64,000 nucleotides of DNA from Novosphingobium sediminicola (GCF_014196525.1 NZ_JACIDX010000018.1:1-64000); one strand, 5' to 3'; positions 45,743 through 54,156 are shown, counted from the stretch's first letter. Notes: generated from the letters alone by a model not told the origin. Translations and numbers: made by a program.

Positions 45743-45960
45743 TGCGAGGGTCTAGACCCTCGCGCTCCCGTTACTGTCTTCGTTGCGTATGGGGTTCGGC
45801 CTTAGGTGTCGGACGCAGCGTTATAAATTGAAAGCCTGCGGCGCCCATCAGCGCTAGTCCGCCGCGCCGCAGGCTTTATAAAGAAACCCCACCCACAAAC
45901 CGGCACACAACCCCATTAACGGGATTGCAAAGGGACAAGTCCCTTTGCCCGCCGGAGGCA
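45743..45960. repeat. Intergenic repeat family, copy D (diverged)
   Basis: The left arm is GCGAGGGTC-TA-GACCCTCGC at 45744-45763, in place of the TTAAGGG arm of other copies and without a clear TGCCTCCGGCGGG outside it. The right part holds AACGGGATTGCAAAGGGAC-type sequence with arm GCAAAGGGAC-AA-GTCCCTTTGC, then CCCGCCGGAGGCA ending at 45960. A central AAAGCCTGCGGCGC pairs with GCGCCGCAGGCTTT. It lies between two convergent genes, 6 and 5 nt from their stop codons. Confidence 0.85.
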
Positions 45961-45965
45961 TACCC

Positions 45966-46388
45966 TTACTCCTTCCACTTCCCCCTCCCCGCCTTCACCG
46001 AAGACCGCCGCGATTTCCCGTCCATGCGCCGGGTTTGCGAGGCTTTGGTGGGCTTGGTGGCCTTGCGGGCCTTGGGGACAAAGGTGGCCTCGACGATCAT
46101 GGCGATCAGGCGCGCGCGCACATCCTGCCGGTTGATCAATTGCGAGCGGGAGCCTTCGGAGCGCAGGACGATCACGCCCTCGGCGGTCATGCGCGACCCG
46201 GCGATGCGGGCAAGGCGGTATTTGACCGCATCGGGCAGCGATGGCGAGGCTGCGACATCGAATTTGAGGATGACCGCGCTGTCTGTGGTGTTCACATGCT
46301 GTCCGCCCGGCCCGGAGGATCGGGTCGTGCTTTCGACGAGTTCGCTTTCATCGAGGCTGATCGAGCGGGTGACGGGGATGCGGGGCAT
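45966..46388 (-). CDS. arfB: Peptidyl-tRNA hydrolase ArfB
   Basis: The 140-residue protein has the release-factor GGQ motif (RSSGPGGQHVNTT), needed to hydrolyse peptidyl-tRNA, and a basic C-terminal tail (KATKPTKASQTRRMDGKSRR) that enters the empty mRNA channel of stalled ribosomes. It begins MPRIPVTRSISLDESELVE at 46388; the longer frame upstream adds no conservation. It thus rescues ribosomes without a stop codon. Its stop abuts repeat D. No ssrA gene is in this window. Confidence 0.93.
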   Translation of the reverse strand: MPRIPVTRSISLDESELVESTTRSSGPGGQHVNTTDSAVILKFDVAASPSLPDAVKYRLARIAGSRMTAEGVIVLRSEGSRSQLINRQDVRARLIAMIVEATFVPKARKATKPTKASQTRRMDGKSRRSSVKAGRGKWKE

Positions 46389-46468
46389 GGCGGTGTCATA
46401 GGCAAGGCCGGGGCCCCAGTCCAGCATTGGGCATCCAGCATTGGGCCGGATCGCCCTCAGACCGCCAC

Positions 46469-46621
46469 GTATAAAATTTCTTTTATACCATAATCATGGG
46501 ATGCGGCGGGCCGGGGCCAACATTAACACTTGTTCAGCGACCCGATGGGCTGGTGGTCTTTCGATACCACGCCATCGAACTGGCCCGGCCGAGGCATCCC
46601 CCTTGGCCGGGCCATTTTTTC
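46469..46621 (+). ncRNA. Candidate small RNA with intrinsic terminator
   Basis: The 241-bp gap between arfB and the lipoprotein gene carries an AT-rich inverted repeat GTATAAAA-TTTC-TTTTATAC (46469-46488) like a promoter or operator, about 90 bp of GC-rich sequence, then a TGGCCCGGCC/GGCCGGGCCA stem followed by TTTTTT (46580-46619). The T-run lies on the plus strand and no plus-strand protein gene precedes it. This suggests a short untranslated transcript of about 110-130 nt. The exact ends are inferred. Confidence 0.4.
46580..46619 (+). terminator. Intrinsic terminator without upstream gene
   Basis: A ten-bp GC-rich stem TGGCCCGGCC/GGCCGGGCCA closes a loop of 14 nt and is followed by six T residues on the plus strand. 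On the minus strand no T-run follows, so it does not serve the leftward lipoprotein gene. Confidence 0.75.
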
Positions 46622-46629
46622 ATCAAAGA

Positions 46630-46938
46630 TCAGGGCTTCTTGGCGGGTGCCGGAGTGGGGCTGATGTCGGCGCCTGCGGCGGCGGCGGCGGCCGCCACGT
46701 CGGCGGCAGCCTGGCCTGCGGCGGCGGCCACGCCTTCGGTGGTGGTGGGGGCGGCCGATGCGGCGGCGGCAGAGTCGGCCGCAGGCGCGGCATCAACCGG
46801 GGCCAGCGCCGATTCGGCGGGCATTTCCACGTTTTCGGGCGTCACCGCATCGGCCGCCTTGTCCGAACTGCCGCAGGCGGCCACCGCCAGCGAGGCGACA
46901 ACAGCAAAAGCAAGAGCGCGTTGGCGTTGCGAAATCAT
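46630..46938 (-). CDS. Small Ala-rich lipoprotein
   Basis: The 102-residue protein has a lipoprotein signal (MISQRQRALAFAVVASLAVAACGSS) with the lipobox Leu-Ala-Val-Ala-Ala-Cys at the invariant Cys. The mature chain is nearly all Ala, Pro, Ser and Thr, so it probably forms an extended tether from the membrane. The ATG at 46938 follows GAGGATTCCC; a GTG four codons upstream also opens the frame. I do not recognise a family. Confidence 0.65.
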   Translation of the reverse strand: MISQRQRALAFAVVASLAVAACGSSDKAADAVTPENVEMPAESALAPVDAAPAADSAAAASAAPTTTEGVAAAAGQAAADVAAAAAAAGADISPTPAPAKKP

Positions 46939-47050
46939 GGGAATCCTCACGTTATGGGGCTATAAACTGGCCTTATTAGGTAGGCCCACGCGCCCAAAAG
47001 GCAAGGGTGTATCAAGCTAGGTATATTCCTATCATGGTAGTGGTTGTAAT

Positions 47051-47072
47051 CATATAAAGATATCTTTATATG
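47051..47072 (+). promoter_or_regulatory. 22-bp palindrome, probable operator of methionine operon
   Basis: CATATAAAGAT and ATCTTTATATG form a perfect palindrome with no spacer, 12 bp upstream of the ArsR-type start codon. ArsR-family regulators bind such dyads. In proteobacteria, SahR-type ArsR regulators of the S-adenosylhomocysteine/methionine cycle recognise AT-rich dyads with GATATC cores. Here the core is also GATATC. Its position between any promoter and the start codon fits repression by the downstream gene's product, but binding is inferred. Confidence 0.7.
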
Positions 47073-47083
47073 CCCTATCAGCC

Positions 47084-48085
47084 ATGACACAGAACCTGCT
47101 CATCGACCCTCTTTTGCGCGCGCTGGCCGATCCCACGCGGCTGCGCATCATGCGCCTGCTGGCCGCGATGGAGCTGGCCGTGGGCGAATTGGCGCAGGTC
47201 TTGGGGCAGAGCCAGCCGCGCGTATCGCGCCATGTAAAGATCCTGTGCGATGCGGGCCTTGCCGAAAGGCGCAAGGAGGGCAGCTGGGTGTTCCTGAAAA
47301 TCGCCCCCTTTGCCGCCGATGGCCCATCCCTGCGCGCCGCCAGCGCCCGCCTGCTGGCCGCTGCTGAGGATGAGGACAAGGATTTCGCCGCGCAATGCGC
47401 CGAGGACCGCCGCCAACTGGCCGCGATCCGCGCCGGGCGCGAGGCGGCCTCAGCCCAATATTTCGCCCGTCATGCCGGGGAATGGGACCAGATCCGCTCG
47501 CTGCTCAGCCCCGATGAACCAGTCGAGGAAGCGCTGGGCCGCCTGCTGCCCGCGTCCTTGGGCCAATTGCTGGACATCGGCACGGGCACGGGGCGGATGG
47601 CGCAACGTTTCGCGCCCCGCGCCGCCCATGTCACCGCGCTGGACAAGAGCCCCGACATGCTGCGCATCGCACGCACCCGCTTGCAGGATCTGCCCGCAGG
47701 CAAGGTCGATCTGGTGCAGGGCGATTTTGCCGCCCTGCCCTTTGCCGATGCCGCATTTGACACGCTGCTCATGCATCAGGTGCTGCATTATGCTCAGGCC
47801 CCCGAACTGGTGCTGGCCCAGGCCGCCCGCGTGGCCCGGCCCGGCGCGCGTCTGGCCATCGTCGATCTGGCCGCGCATGCCCATGAAGAATTGCGCACGA
47901 CCCATGCCCACGCCCGCCTCGGCTTTTCCGACGAGCAGATGGCGCAATGGTTTGCCGCCACAGGATTCTCCGCCGATGCGCCGCTGGCGCTGAACGGCGG
48001 GCAATTGACCGTCAAGATCTGGACCGGGCGCCGCCTGCCCGAAAGCGCAGGCACCGCCCCAAGCAATGCAAAGGTTTCCGCATGA
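47084..48085 (+). CDS. ArsR-type regulator fused to SAM-dependent methyltransferase
   Basis: The 333-residue protein joins a winged-helix ArsR domain (about residues 5-85, ADPTRLRIMRLL, ELAQVLGQSQPRVSRHVKIL) with a class I methyltransferase domain: SAM motif LLDIGTGTGRMAQRF at about residue 165 and later LPFADAAFDTLLMHQVLHY. The usual ArsR metal Cys residues are absent from the recognition-helix region, so it may sense SAM or S-adenosylhomocysteine through the fused domain. It heads the metF-metH operon and begins 12 bp after the palindrome. Confidence 0.88.
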   Translation: MTQNLLIDPLLRALADPTRLRIMRLLAAMELAVGELAQVLGQSQPRVSRHVKILCDAGLAERRKEGSWVFLKIAPFAADGPSLRAASARLLAAAEDEDKDFAAQCAEDRRQLAAIRAGREAASAQYFARHAGEWDQIRSLLSPDEPVEEALGRLLPASLGQLLDIGTGTGRMAQRFAPRAAHVTALDKSPDMLRIARTRLQDLPAGKVDLVQGDFAALPFADAAFDTLLMHQVLHYAQAPELVLAQAARVARPGARLAIVDLAAHAHEELRTTHAHARLGFSDEQMAQWFAATGFSADAPLALNGGQLTVKIWTGRRLPESAGTAPSNAKVSA

Positions 48086-49029
48086 ACGCCAGCTATGAAG
48101 CGCTGAACGAGGCCCGCAAGGCGCTGGACGCGCCGCTGTTTGCCGGGCTGCCGGGCGATATTCGCGTATCGTTCGAATTCTTTCCGCCCAAGAGCGATGC
48201 GATGATGGCGCAATTGTGGGAAGTGGTGGAAACGCTGGCCCCGCTCGATCCGGCCTTTGTCTCAGTCACCTATGGCGCGGGCGGCACCACGCGTGACCGC
48301 ACCCATGGCACGGTGGCGCGCATCATTTCCGAGGCGCGCCTGCCCGCCGCCGCGCACTTGACCTGTGTGGACGCCACCAAGGCCGAGGTGAATGCCGTGG
48401 CCGAAGCATACTGGGAGGCCGGGGTTCGCCATATCGTCGCGCTGCGCGGCGATATGGGCCAGCCGGGCGCGCCTTTCGTGCCCCATCCGGAGGGGTATCA
48501 GAATGCCGCCGATCTGGTGGCGGGCTTGAAGCGCGTGGCGCCGTTTGAGATTTCGGTCGCGGCCTATCCGGAAAAACACCCCGATTCGGCCGATGTCGAT
48601 GCGGACATCGACAATCTGAAGCGCAAGCTGGACGCGGGCGCGACCCGCGCGATCAGCCAGTTCTTCTTCGAGCCGGAAACCTTCTTCCGGTTCCGCGACC
48701 GTCTGGCCGCAGCGGGCATCGACGCGCCGGTGCTGCCGGGCATCCTGCCGGTGTCGAATTTCGCCCAGACGCGCAAATTCGCGGACGCCTGCGGGGCGGC
48801 GATCCCGGCGTGGATGGAGGGCCTGTTTGCCGGGCTGGACACCCATCCGCCTGCGCGCGCGCTGGTGGCGGCGACGATTGCCGCCGAATTCTGCCGCAAG
48901 CTCTATGCCGGCGGGGTGCGTGATTTCCACTTCTACACGCTCAACCGCGCCGAATTGTCCTATGCGATCTGCCATCTGCTGGGGGTGCGCCCCAACCCCG
49001 CCCGCGTCGCCCAAGTAAAGGCTGCCTGA
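48082..49029 (+). CDS. metF: 5,10-Methylenetetrahydrofolate reductase
   Basis: The 315-residue flavoprotein makes 5-methyl-THF for methionine synthase. The family start motif SFEFFPPKSDAMM and FVSVTYGAGGTTRDRTHG are clear, with HLTCVDATKAEVN, ALRGDMGQPG and QFFFEPETFFRFRDR further on. The ATG at 48082 overlaps the stop of the ArsR-methyltransferase gene (ATGA). The reading frame begins further upstream but has no methionine that fits. Downstream metH starts after 1 bp, so the three genes form one translational unit. Confidence 0.96.
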   Translation: MNASYEALNEARKALDAPLFAGLPGDIRVSFEFFPPKSDAMMAQLWEVVETLAPLDPAFVSVTYGAGGTTRDRTHGTVARIISEARLPAAAHLTCVDATKAEVNAVAEAYWEAGVRHIVALRGDMGQPGAPFVPHPEGYQNAADLVAGLKRVAPFEISVAAYPEKHPDSADVDADIDNLKRKLDAGATRAISQFFFEPETFFRFRDRLAAAGIDAPVLPGILPVSNFAQTRKFADACGAAIPAWMEGLFAGLDTHPPARALVAATIAAEFCRKLYAGGVRDFHFYTLNRAELSYAICHLLGVRPNPARVAQVKAA

Positions 49030-49030
49030 T

Positions 49031-50089
49031 ATGTCCCTGATTCCCTCTGCTGCCCGCAAGGCCCTGCTCGAACAGGCCGCCAGCCGCATTCTCATCACTG
49101 ATGGCGCCTTTGGCACCGAGATCCAGAATTACGGCCTGTCCGAGGCCGATTATGCCGGTTCGCTGGGCCTGAGCCACGATCAGAAGGGCAATAATGACAT
49201 TCTGGCGCTGACCAAGCCGGAGGTGCCCGAGGCGATCCACCGCGCCTATTTCGCCGCCGGGGCCGATATTGCCGAGACGAACACCTTTTCCGCCAACCGC
49301 ATTTCGCAGGCCGATTACGGGGCGGAACATCTGGTGCGCGAAATCAATGTGGAAAGCGCGAAACTGGCCCGCCGCGTGGCCGATGAGTTCACCGCGAAGG
49401 ATGGACGCCCCCGCTTTGTGGCGGGCGCCATCGGGCCGACGAACAAGACGCTTTCGCTCAGCCCCGACGTCAACGATCCCGGCTATCGCGAGATCGACTG
49501 GGACTATCTGGTCGATGTCTATGCGCAGCAGGTCGAGGCGCTGGTCGAAGGCGGGGCCGATTTCATCCTGATCGAGACGGTGTTTGATACATTGAACGCC
49601 AAGGCGGGCGTGATGGCGGTGCGCCATGTCGAGCAAAAGCTGGGCCGGGAAATCCCGATCATGCTCTCGATGACGCTGACCGACCTGTCGGGCCGCAATC
49701 TGTCGGGCCATACGGTCGAGGCGTTCTGGTGGGCGGTGCGCCATGCGCGGCCTGTCACCATTGGCCTCAACTGCTCTTTCGGGGCCACGCAGTTGCGCCC
49801 GCATGTAAAGGCCCTGTCGGAAATCGCCGATACGCTCATCATGGTCTATCCCAATGCGGGCCTGCCCAATGAGCTGGGCGCCTATGACGAACTGCCCGAA
49901 ACCACGGCGGGTCTGGTCAAGGAATGGGCGGATGCCGGACAGGTCAACATCCTTGGCGGATGCTGCGGTTCGACGCCTGCGCATATTGCGGCGATGGCGC
50001 GCGCGGTGGGCGGGCTGCCCTCGCGGCAATTGCCCGAATTGACGCCGGTGACGCGCCTTGCCGGTCTTGAACCCTTTATCTTCGCCTGA
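49031..50089 (+). CDS. metH1: Methionine synthase, homocysteine-binding subunit
   Basis: The 352-residue protein contains only the homocysteine methyltransferase (Hcy-binding) domain of MetH: ILITDGAFGTEIQNYG, the first zinc Cys in GLNCSFGATQLRPHV, and the zinc pair in LGGCCGSTPAHIAAMA. MetH is normally one chain of about 1200 residues; here the N-terminal module is a separate gene and the folate- and B12-binding modules are the next gene, 15 bp further. Such splitting is known in several alphaproteobacteria. The two subunits must assemble to work. Confidence 0.93.
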   Translation: MSLIPSAARKALLEQAASRILITDGAFGTEIQNYGLSEADYAGSLGLSHDQKGNNDILALTKPEVPEAIHRAYFAAGADIAETNTFSANRISQADYGAEHLVREINVESAKLARRVADEFTAKDGRPRFVAGAIGPTNKTLSLSPDVNDPGYREIDWDYLVDVYAQQVEALVEGGADFILIETVFDTLNAKAGVMAVRHVEQKLGREIPIMLSMTLTDLSGRNLSGHTVEAFWWAVRHARPVTIGLNCSFGATQLRPHVKALSEIADTLIMVYPNAGLPNELGAYDELPETTAGLVKEWADAGQVNILGGCCGSTPAHIAAMARAVGGLPSRQLPELTPVTRLAGLEPFIFA

Positions 50090-50104
50090 TCGCTGGAATT
50101 TTCG

Positions 50105-52705
50105 ATGACAACTCAATCCTCCGCCCGCTTCGTTAACGTCGGCGAGCGCACCAATGTCACCGGCTCGGCGGCGTTCAAGAAGCTGATTCTGGCGGGCGAT
50201 TACGCCAAGGCCGTCGAAGTGGCGCGCCAGCAGGTCGATAATGGCGCGCAGATCATCGACGTGAACATGGACGAGGGCCTGCTCGACGCCCATGAGGCGA
50301 TGACGACCTATCTGAAGCTGATCGCGTCGGAACCCGATATCGCCCGCGTGCCGATCATGATCGACAGTTCCAAATGGGACGTGATCGAGGCGGGGCTGAA
50401 ATGCGTTTCGGGCAAGCCGATCGTCAATTCGATCAGCATGAAGGAGGGCGAGGAGCAATTCCTGGCCCAGGCGCGCAAATGCATGGATTATGGCGCGGCC
50501 GTGGTGGTCATGGCCTTTGACGAAAAGGGCCAGGCCGACACGCGCGAGCGCAAGGTGGAAATCTGCTGCCGCGCCTACAAGCTGCTGACCGAGAATGCTT
50601 TCCCCGCCGAAGACATCATCTTTGACCCCAACGTCTTTGCCGTCGCCACCGGCATCGAGGAGCACGACCGCTATGCGCTCGACTTCATCGAGGCCTGCCG
50701 CGACATCAAGGCGGCCTGTCCGCATGTCCATATCAGCGGCGGCCTGTCGAACCTGTCCTTCTCTTTCCGCGGCAATGAACCCGTGCGCCGGGCGATGCAC
50801 TCGGTGTTCCTCTATCACGCCATTCCGGCGGGGATGGACATGGCCATCGTCAATGCGGGCCAGATCGACATCTATGACCAGATCGACCCGGCCCTGCGCG
50901 ATGCGGTCGAGGATGTGATCCTGATGCGCCCTGTAGAGGGCGAACTGACCGCCACCGAGCGCCTGATCGCTCTGGCCGAAAGCTATAAGGGGCAGGACAA
51001 GGCGGCGGAAAAGGCCGCCGAGGAATGGCGCTCCTATGATGTGGTCAAGCGTCTCGAACATGCGCTGGTCAAGGGCATCGACGCCTATATCGTCGAGGAC
51101 ACCGAGGAGGCCCGCCTCCTCCACGCCCGCCCGATCGAGGTGATCGAGGGACCGCTGATGGCGGGCATGAACCGCGTGGGCGACCTGTTCGGTTCGGGCC
51201 AGATGTTCCTGCCGCAGGTGGTGAAATCGGCCCGCGTGATGAAAAAGGCCGTGGCGCACCTCATCCCCTTCATCGAGGCGGCCAAGGAAGAAGGCGCCAA
51301 GGCCAAGGGCCGGATCATCATGGCCACCGTCAAGGGCGACGTTCACGACATCGGCAAGAACATCGTGGGCGTGGTCCTGCAATGCAATGGCTATGAGGTG
51401 ATCGACCTTGGCGTGATGGTGCCGTGGAGCAAGATCATCGAGACGGCGCAGAAGGAAGAGGCCGACATCATCGGCCTGTCGGGCCTGATCACGCCTTCGC
51501 TCGACGAAATGGTGACCGTGGCCGAGGAAATGCAGCGGGCGGGGATGACTATCCCGCTGCTGATCGGCGGGGCGACGACCTCGAAGGTGCATACCGCGCT
51601 GCGCATCGATCCGGCCTATGACGGACCGGTGGTGCATGTTCTCGACGCGTCGCGCGCGGTGGGCGTGGCCAGCCAGTTGCTCTCGGACACGCAGGCCGAT
51701 GGGTTTATTTCCGCCACCGCCGATGAATATGAAGCCGTGCGGATCGCGCGGGCGGGCAAGGGCGGTTCCAAACTGCTCTCGATTGCGGACGCGCGCGCCA
51801 ATGCTTTCGTGATCGACGCCGCGCAAAAGGCCCCGGCTCCGGCCAAGCCCGACCTGCATCGCTATGACGACTGGAGCCTGACGGATCTGGTCGATTATAT
51901 CGACTGGACGCCTTTCTTCCGTGCATGGGAGTTGGCGGGCACCTATCCGGCGATACTGAACGATGAGGTGGTCGGGGAATCGGCGCGCAGCCTTTATGCC
52001 GATGCGCAAAAGATGCTGGCCCAGATCATCGAGGAAAAGTGGCTGACCGCGCGCGGCGTCTGCGCCTTCTGGCCTGCGCATCGCGAGGGCGACGATATCC
52101 TGCTCGACGACGGCACGCGCCTGCCCATGCTGCGCCAGCAGTTCATCAAGAGCCGAGGCCGCGCCAATTTCTGCCTGTCCGACTTCATCGATACGTCCGA
52201 CGACTGGCTGGGCGGTTTTGCCGTGGGCATCCACGGGATCGAGCCGCATCTGGCCCGCTTTAAGGCCGACCATGATGATTACAGCGACATCCTGTTGAAG
52301 GCGCTGGCCGACCGCTTTGCCGAGGCTTTTGCCGAAAGGATGCACGCCCATGTCCGCCGCGAGTTGTGGGGCTATGCGGCGGGCGAGCAATTGACCAATG
52401 AGGCGCTGATCCGCGAGCAATATCGCGGTATCCGCCCGGCGCCCGGCTATCCGGCATGCCCGGACCATACGTTGAAGCCGATCCTGTTCGATTTGCTGAA
52501 GGCGGGCGACAATGCCGGGCTGGTGCTGACCGAATCGCAGGCCATGCTGCCCACGGCGGCGGTCAGCGGTTTCTACTTCGCCCATCCCGAAAGCCAGTAT
52601 TTCGGCGTCGCCACCATCGGCGAGGACCAGTTGGCCGATTATGCCGAGCGGCGCGGGCAGACCATCGAGGAAACCCGCCGCTGGCTGCGGCCCAATCTCG
52701 ACTGA
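50105..52705 (+). CDS. metH2: Methionine synthase, folate/B12/activation subunit
   Basis: The 866-residue protein carries the other MetH modules. The pterin-binding barrel starts FVNVGERTNVTGS and includes VPIMIDSSKW; the cobalamin domain has the cap and His414 of GDVHDIGKNIV with SGLITPSLDEMV and IGGATTSKVHTAL; the C-terminal activation domain binds SAM with RGIRPAPGYPACPDHTLK. The enzyme moves the methyl group from methyl-THF to homocysteine through B12. A bidirectional hairpin follows the stop codon. Its start lies 15 bp after metH1. Confidence 0.96.
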   Translation: MTTQSSARFVNVGERTNVTGSAAFKKLILAGDYAKAVEVARQQVDNGAQIIDVNMDEGLLDAHEAMTTYLKLIASEPDIARVPIMIDSSKWDVIEAGLKCVSGKPIVNSISMKEGEEQFLAQARKCMDYGAAVVVMAFDEKGQADTRERKVEICCRAYKLLTENAFPAEDIIFDPNVFAVATGIEEHDRYALDFIEACRDIKAACPHVHISGGLSNLSFSFRGNEPVRRAMHSVFLYHAIPAGMDMAIVNAGQIDIYDQIDPALRDAVEDVILMRPVEGELTATERLIALAESYKGQDKAAEKAAEEWRSYDVVKRLEHALVKGIDAYIVEDTEEARLLHARPIEVIEGPLMAGMNRVGDLFGSGQMFLPQVVKSARVMKKAVAHLIPFIEAAKEEGAKAKGRIIMATVKGDVHDIGKNIVGVVLQCNGYEVIDLGVMVPWSKIIETAQKEEADIIGLSGLITPSLDEMVTVAEEMQRAGMTIPLLIGGATTSKVHTALRIDPAYDGPVVHVLDASRAVGVASQLLSDTQADGFISATADEYEAVRIARAGKGGSKLLSIADARANAFVIDAAQKAPAPAKPDLHRYDDWSLTDLVDYIDWTPFFRAWELAGTYPAILNDEVVGESARSLYADAQKMLAQIIEEKWLTARGVCAFWPAHREGDDILLDDGTRLPMLRQQFIKSRGRANFCLSDFIDTSDDWLGGFAVGIHGIEPHLARFKADHDDYSDILLKALADRFAEAFAERMHAHVRRELWGYAAGEQLTNEALIREQYRGIRPAPGYPACPDHTLKPILFDLLKAGDNAGLVLTESQAMLPTAAVSGFYFAHPESQYFGVATIGEDQLADYAERRGQTIEETRRWLRPNLD

Positions 52706-52712
52706 GTATGAA

Positions 52713-52741
52713 GGCGGGGGGCCTTGCGCTCCCCGCCCTAT
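52713..52741. terminator. Hairpin terminator between metH2 and radical SAM gene
   Basis: GGCGGGG and CCCCGCC form a stem with an 11-nt loop. TATTGTTTG follows on the plus strand, a weak T-rich tail for the metH operon. The genes on both sides converge here. Confidence 0.55.
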
Positions 52742-54156
52742 TGTTTGGGCGCGAAATCGGCCAGATCGGACAGGCGCACAATGGGATCGCGCAGGCGCGG
52801 ATCGGCCATCACCGCCAGAAACGTCTCATGCTGGGGATGCTGGGGCAGGAAAACCGCCCGCGCGGCATATTCGTTCGAACTGAACGTACCCCAATTCGTC
52901 AGGCGCAGGAAATCCATATTGTCCGCGCCCAACCAGCGCGCCAGATCGACGCAATCGCCCATCTCGCGGTAATTATCCACCTGCACGACAAAGCTGAGAT
53001 CGAGGCTTTTCACCTGCCCGGTAAAGCGCAACTGGGAGGCGAAGCGCAGATTGCGCTCCATCACATCCCATTTGGCGCCGCGCCGCAGTTTTTCATGCGT
53101 GGGGCCGGTGGCCGCATCGATGCTGATACGCAAATGGGCGGTGCGTTCGTGCAGCGCGGGGAAATTCGCCCATTCCCGCTCGGTCAGCAGCATGGCGTTG
53201 GTCATCACCTGAAAGCGCAGATCGGGAAATTCCTCCGCCGTCATCCGCTCGATCAACTGGCGGAAATTCTTGCTGGCAAACGGGTCGCCCGATCCGGTCA
53301 CGATGGCCAGTTGGGCGTCTTTCAGCATGGGCAGGATCTTTTCCTCCTGCATCCGGGCAAAGCTCTCGCGCTTGGCGCTGTCCGAGGCGATTTTGTGCGA
53401 ACGGCAGCTTTCGCAATAAAGGTTGCAGGTCTGGTCATAGGACAGATTCACCCGCCCCGGCCCGCGCGGCATCCGGGTCAGCCGCCCCTCGACCACCTCG
53501 GCCCAGAAGCTGTTTCTGGCCGCAATATCCGTGCGCTTGGGCAGCGTGCCCGATGCGATACGCGGGCATGCGGTCTTGTTGCAATAACGATAGGAGCCGT
53601 CCTGAATGCTCTGGCGGATGTCCATGGATTCGTTGGAATTCCACACGTCCTGCCATGGACGCTCGCCCAGATTGCCCGAACTTTGCGTGATCCAACTGGC
53701 GCAGCACAGATGCGTGCTGCCATCAAGCACGTCGATCTGTTCAAAAGGCGTGGGGCAGAAGCGGTCCGTCAGATCATATTTGGGATTGTCGGGATCGATG
53801 CGCGATTCAATGAAGAACACCGCCCCCTGAACCAGCGCCGACAGACTGTGCGCCGCAGCCAGCCGGGCGATGGCCGCGCGAGCCGCAAGGGGATCATCCC
53901 CCAACCTGGCCACGGCCCCCGCCACGGCCCGCAAGACATCCAGCGCCAGCCGCCCCTTGGTGTTATTGGCCTGCGAATGATCAAGGCGTTGATGCAGGCC
54001 GGGGAAATGCTGAAGGAAAATCGGCAGATCTTCCCAGATCTCGGGATGATCCAGCCCATCGCAAAGCCGCGCCACCATCAGATGCAGCACGTCCTCCTCG
54101 CTGAGCGGAACCTCCTCTTCGACGGCTTCATTCTCGATGTCGGTCATGCTGGTCAT
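52738..54156 (-). CDS. Radical SAM protein with N-terminal SPASM-like region
   Basis: The 472-residue protein has a radical SAM motif in YDQTCNLYCESCRSHK, Cys244-x3-Cys248-x2-Cys251, which binds the SAM-reducing [4Fe-4S] cluster. Ahead of it lies a cysteine-rich segment (Cys134, Cys151, Cys152, Cys192, Cys197; RFCPTPFEQIDVL and RYCNKTACPRI) that resembles a SPASM auxiliary-cluster domain, which usually follows the radical SAM barrel. An N-terminal helical part of about 120 residues is unassigned. The substrate is unknown. No small precursor peptide is evident nearby. ATG 54156 was chosen as the longer frame covers the recQ start. Confidence 0.8.
   Translation of the reverse strand: MTSMTDIENEAVEEEVPLSEEDVLHLMVARLCDGLDHPEIWEDLPIFLQHFPGLHQRLDHSQANNTKGRLALDVLRAVAGAVARLGDDPLAARAAIARLAAAHSLSALVQGAVFFIESRIDPDNPKYDLTDRFCPTPFEQIDVLDGSTHLCCASWITQSSGNLGERPWQDVWNSNESMDIRQSIQDGSYRYCNKTACPRIASGTLPKRTDIAARNSFWAEVVEGRLTRMPRGPGRVNLSYDQTCNLYCESCRSHKIASDSAKRESFARMQEEKILPMLKDAQLAIVTGSGDPFASKNFRQLIERMTAEEFPDLRFQVMTNAMLLTEREWANFPALHERTAHLRISIDAATGPTHEKLRRGAKWDVMERNLRFASQLRFTGQVKSLDLSFVVQVDNYREMGDCVDLARWLGADNMDFLRLTNWGTFSSNEYAARAVFLPQHPQHETFLAVMADPRLRDPIVRLSDLADFAPKQ

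Noticed and set aside
46496..47020. A 174-codon plus-strand open frame between arfB and the methionine operon
   Set aside because: It runs through the terminator hairpin and then antisense through the lipoprotein gene, producing poly-Ala/Gly sequence.
48941..52585. A 1214-codon open frame on the minus strand opposite metF-metH
   Set aside because: It covers three well-identified genes in another frame and shows only antisense composition.
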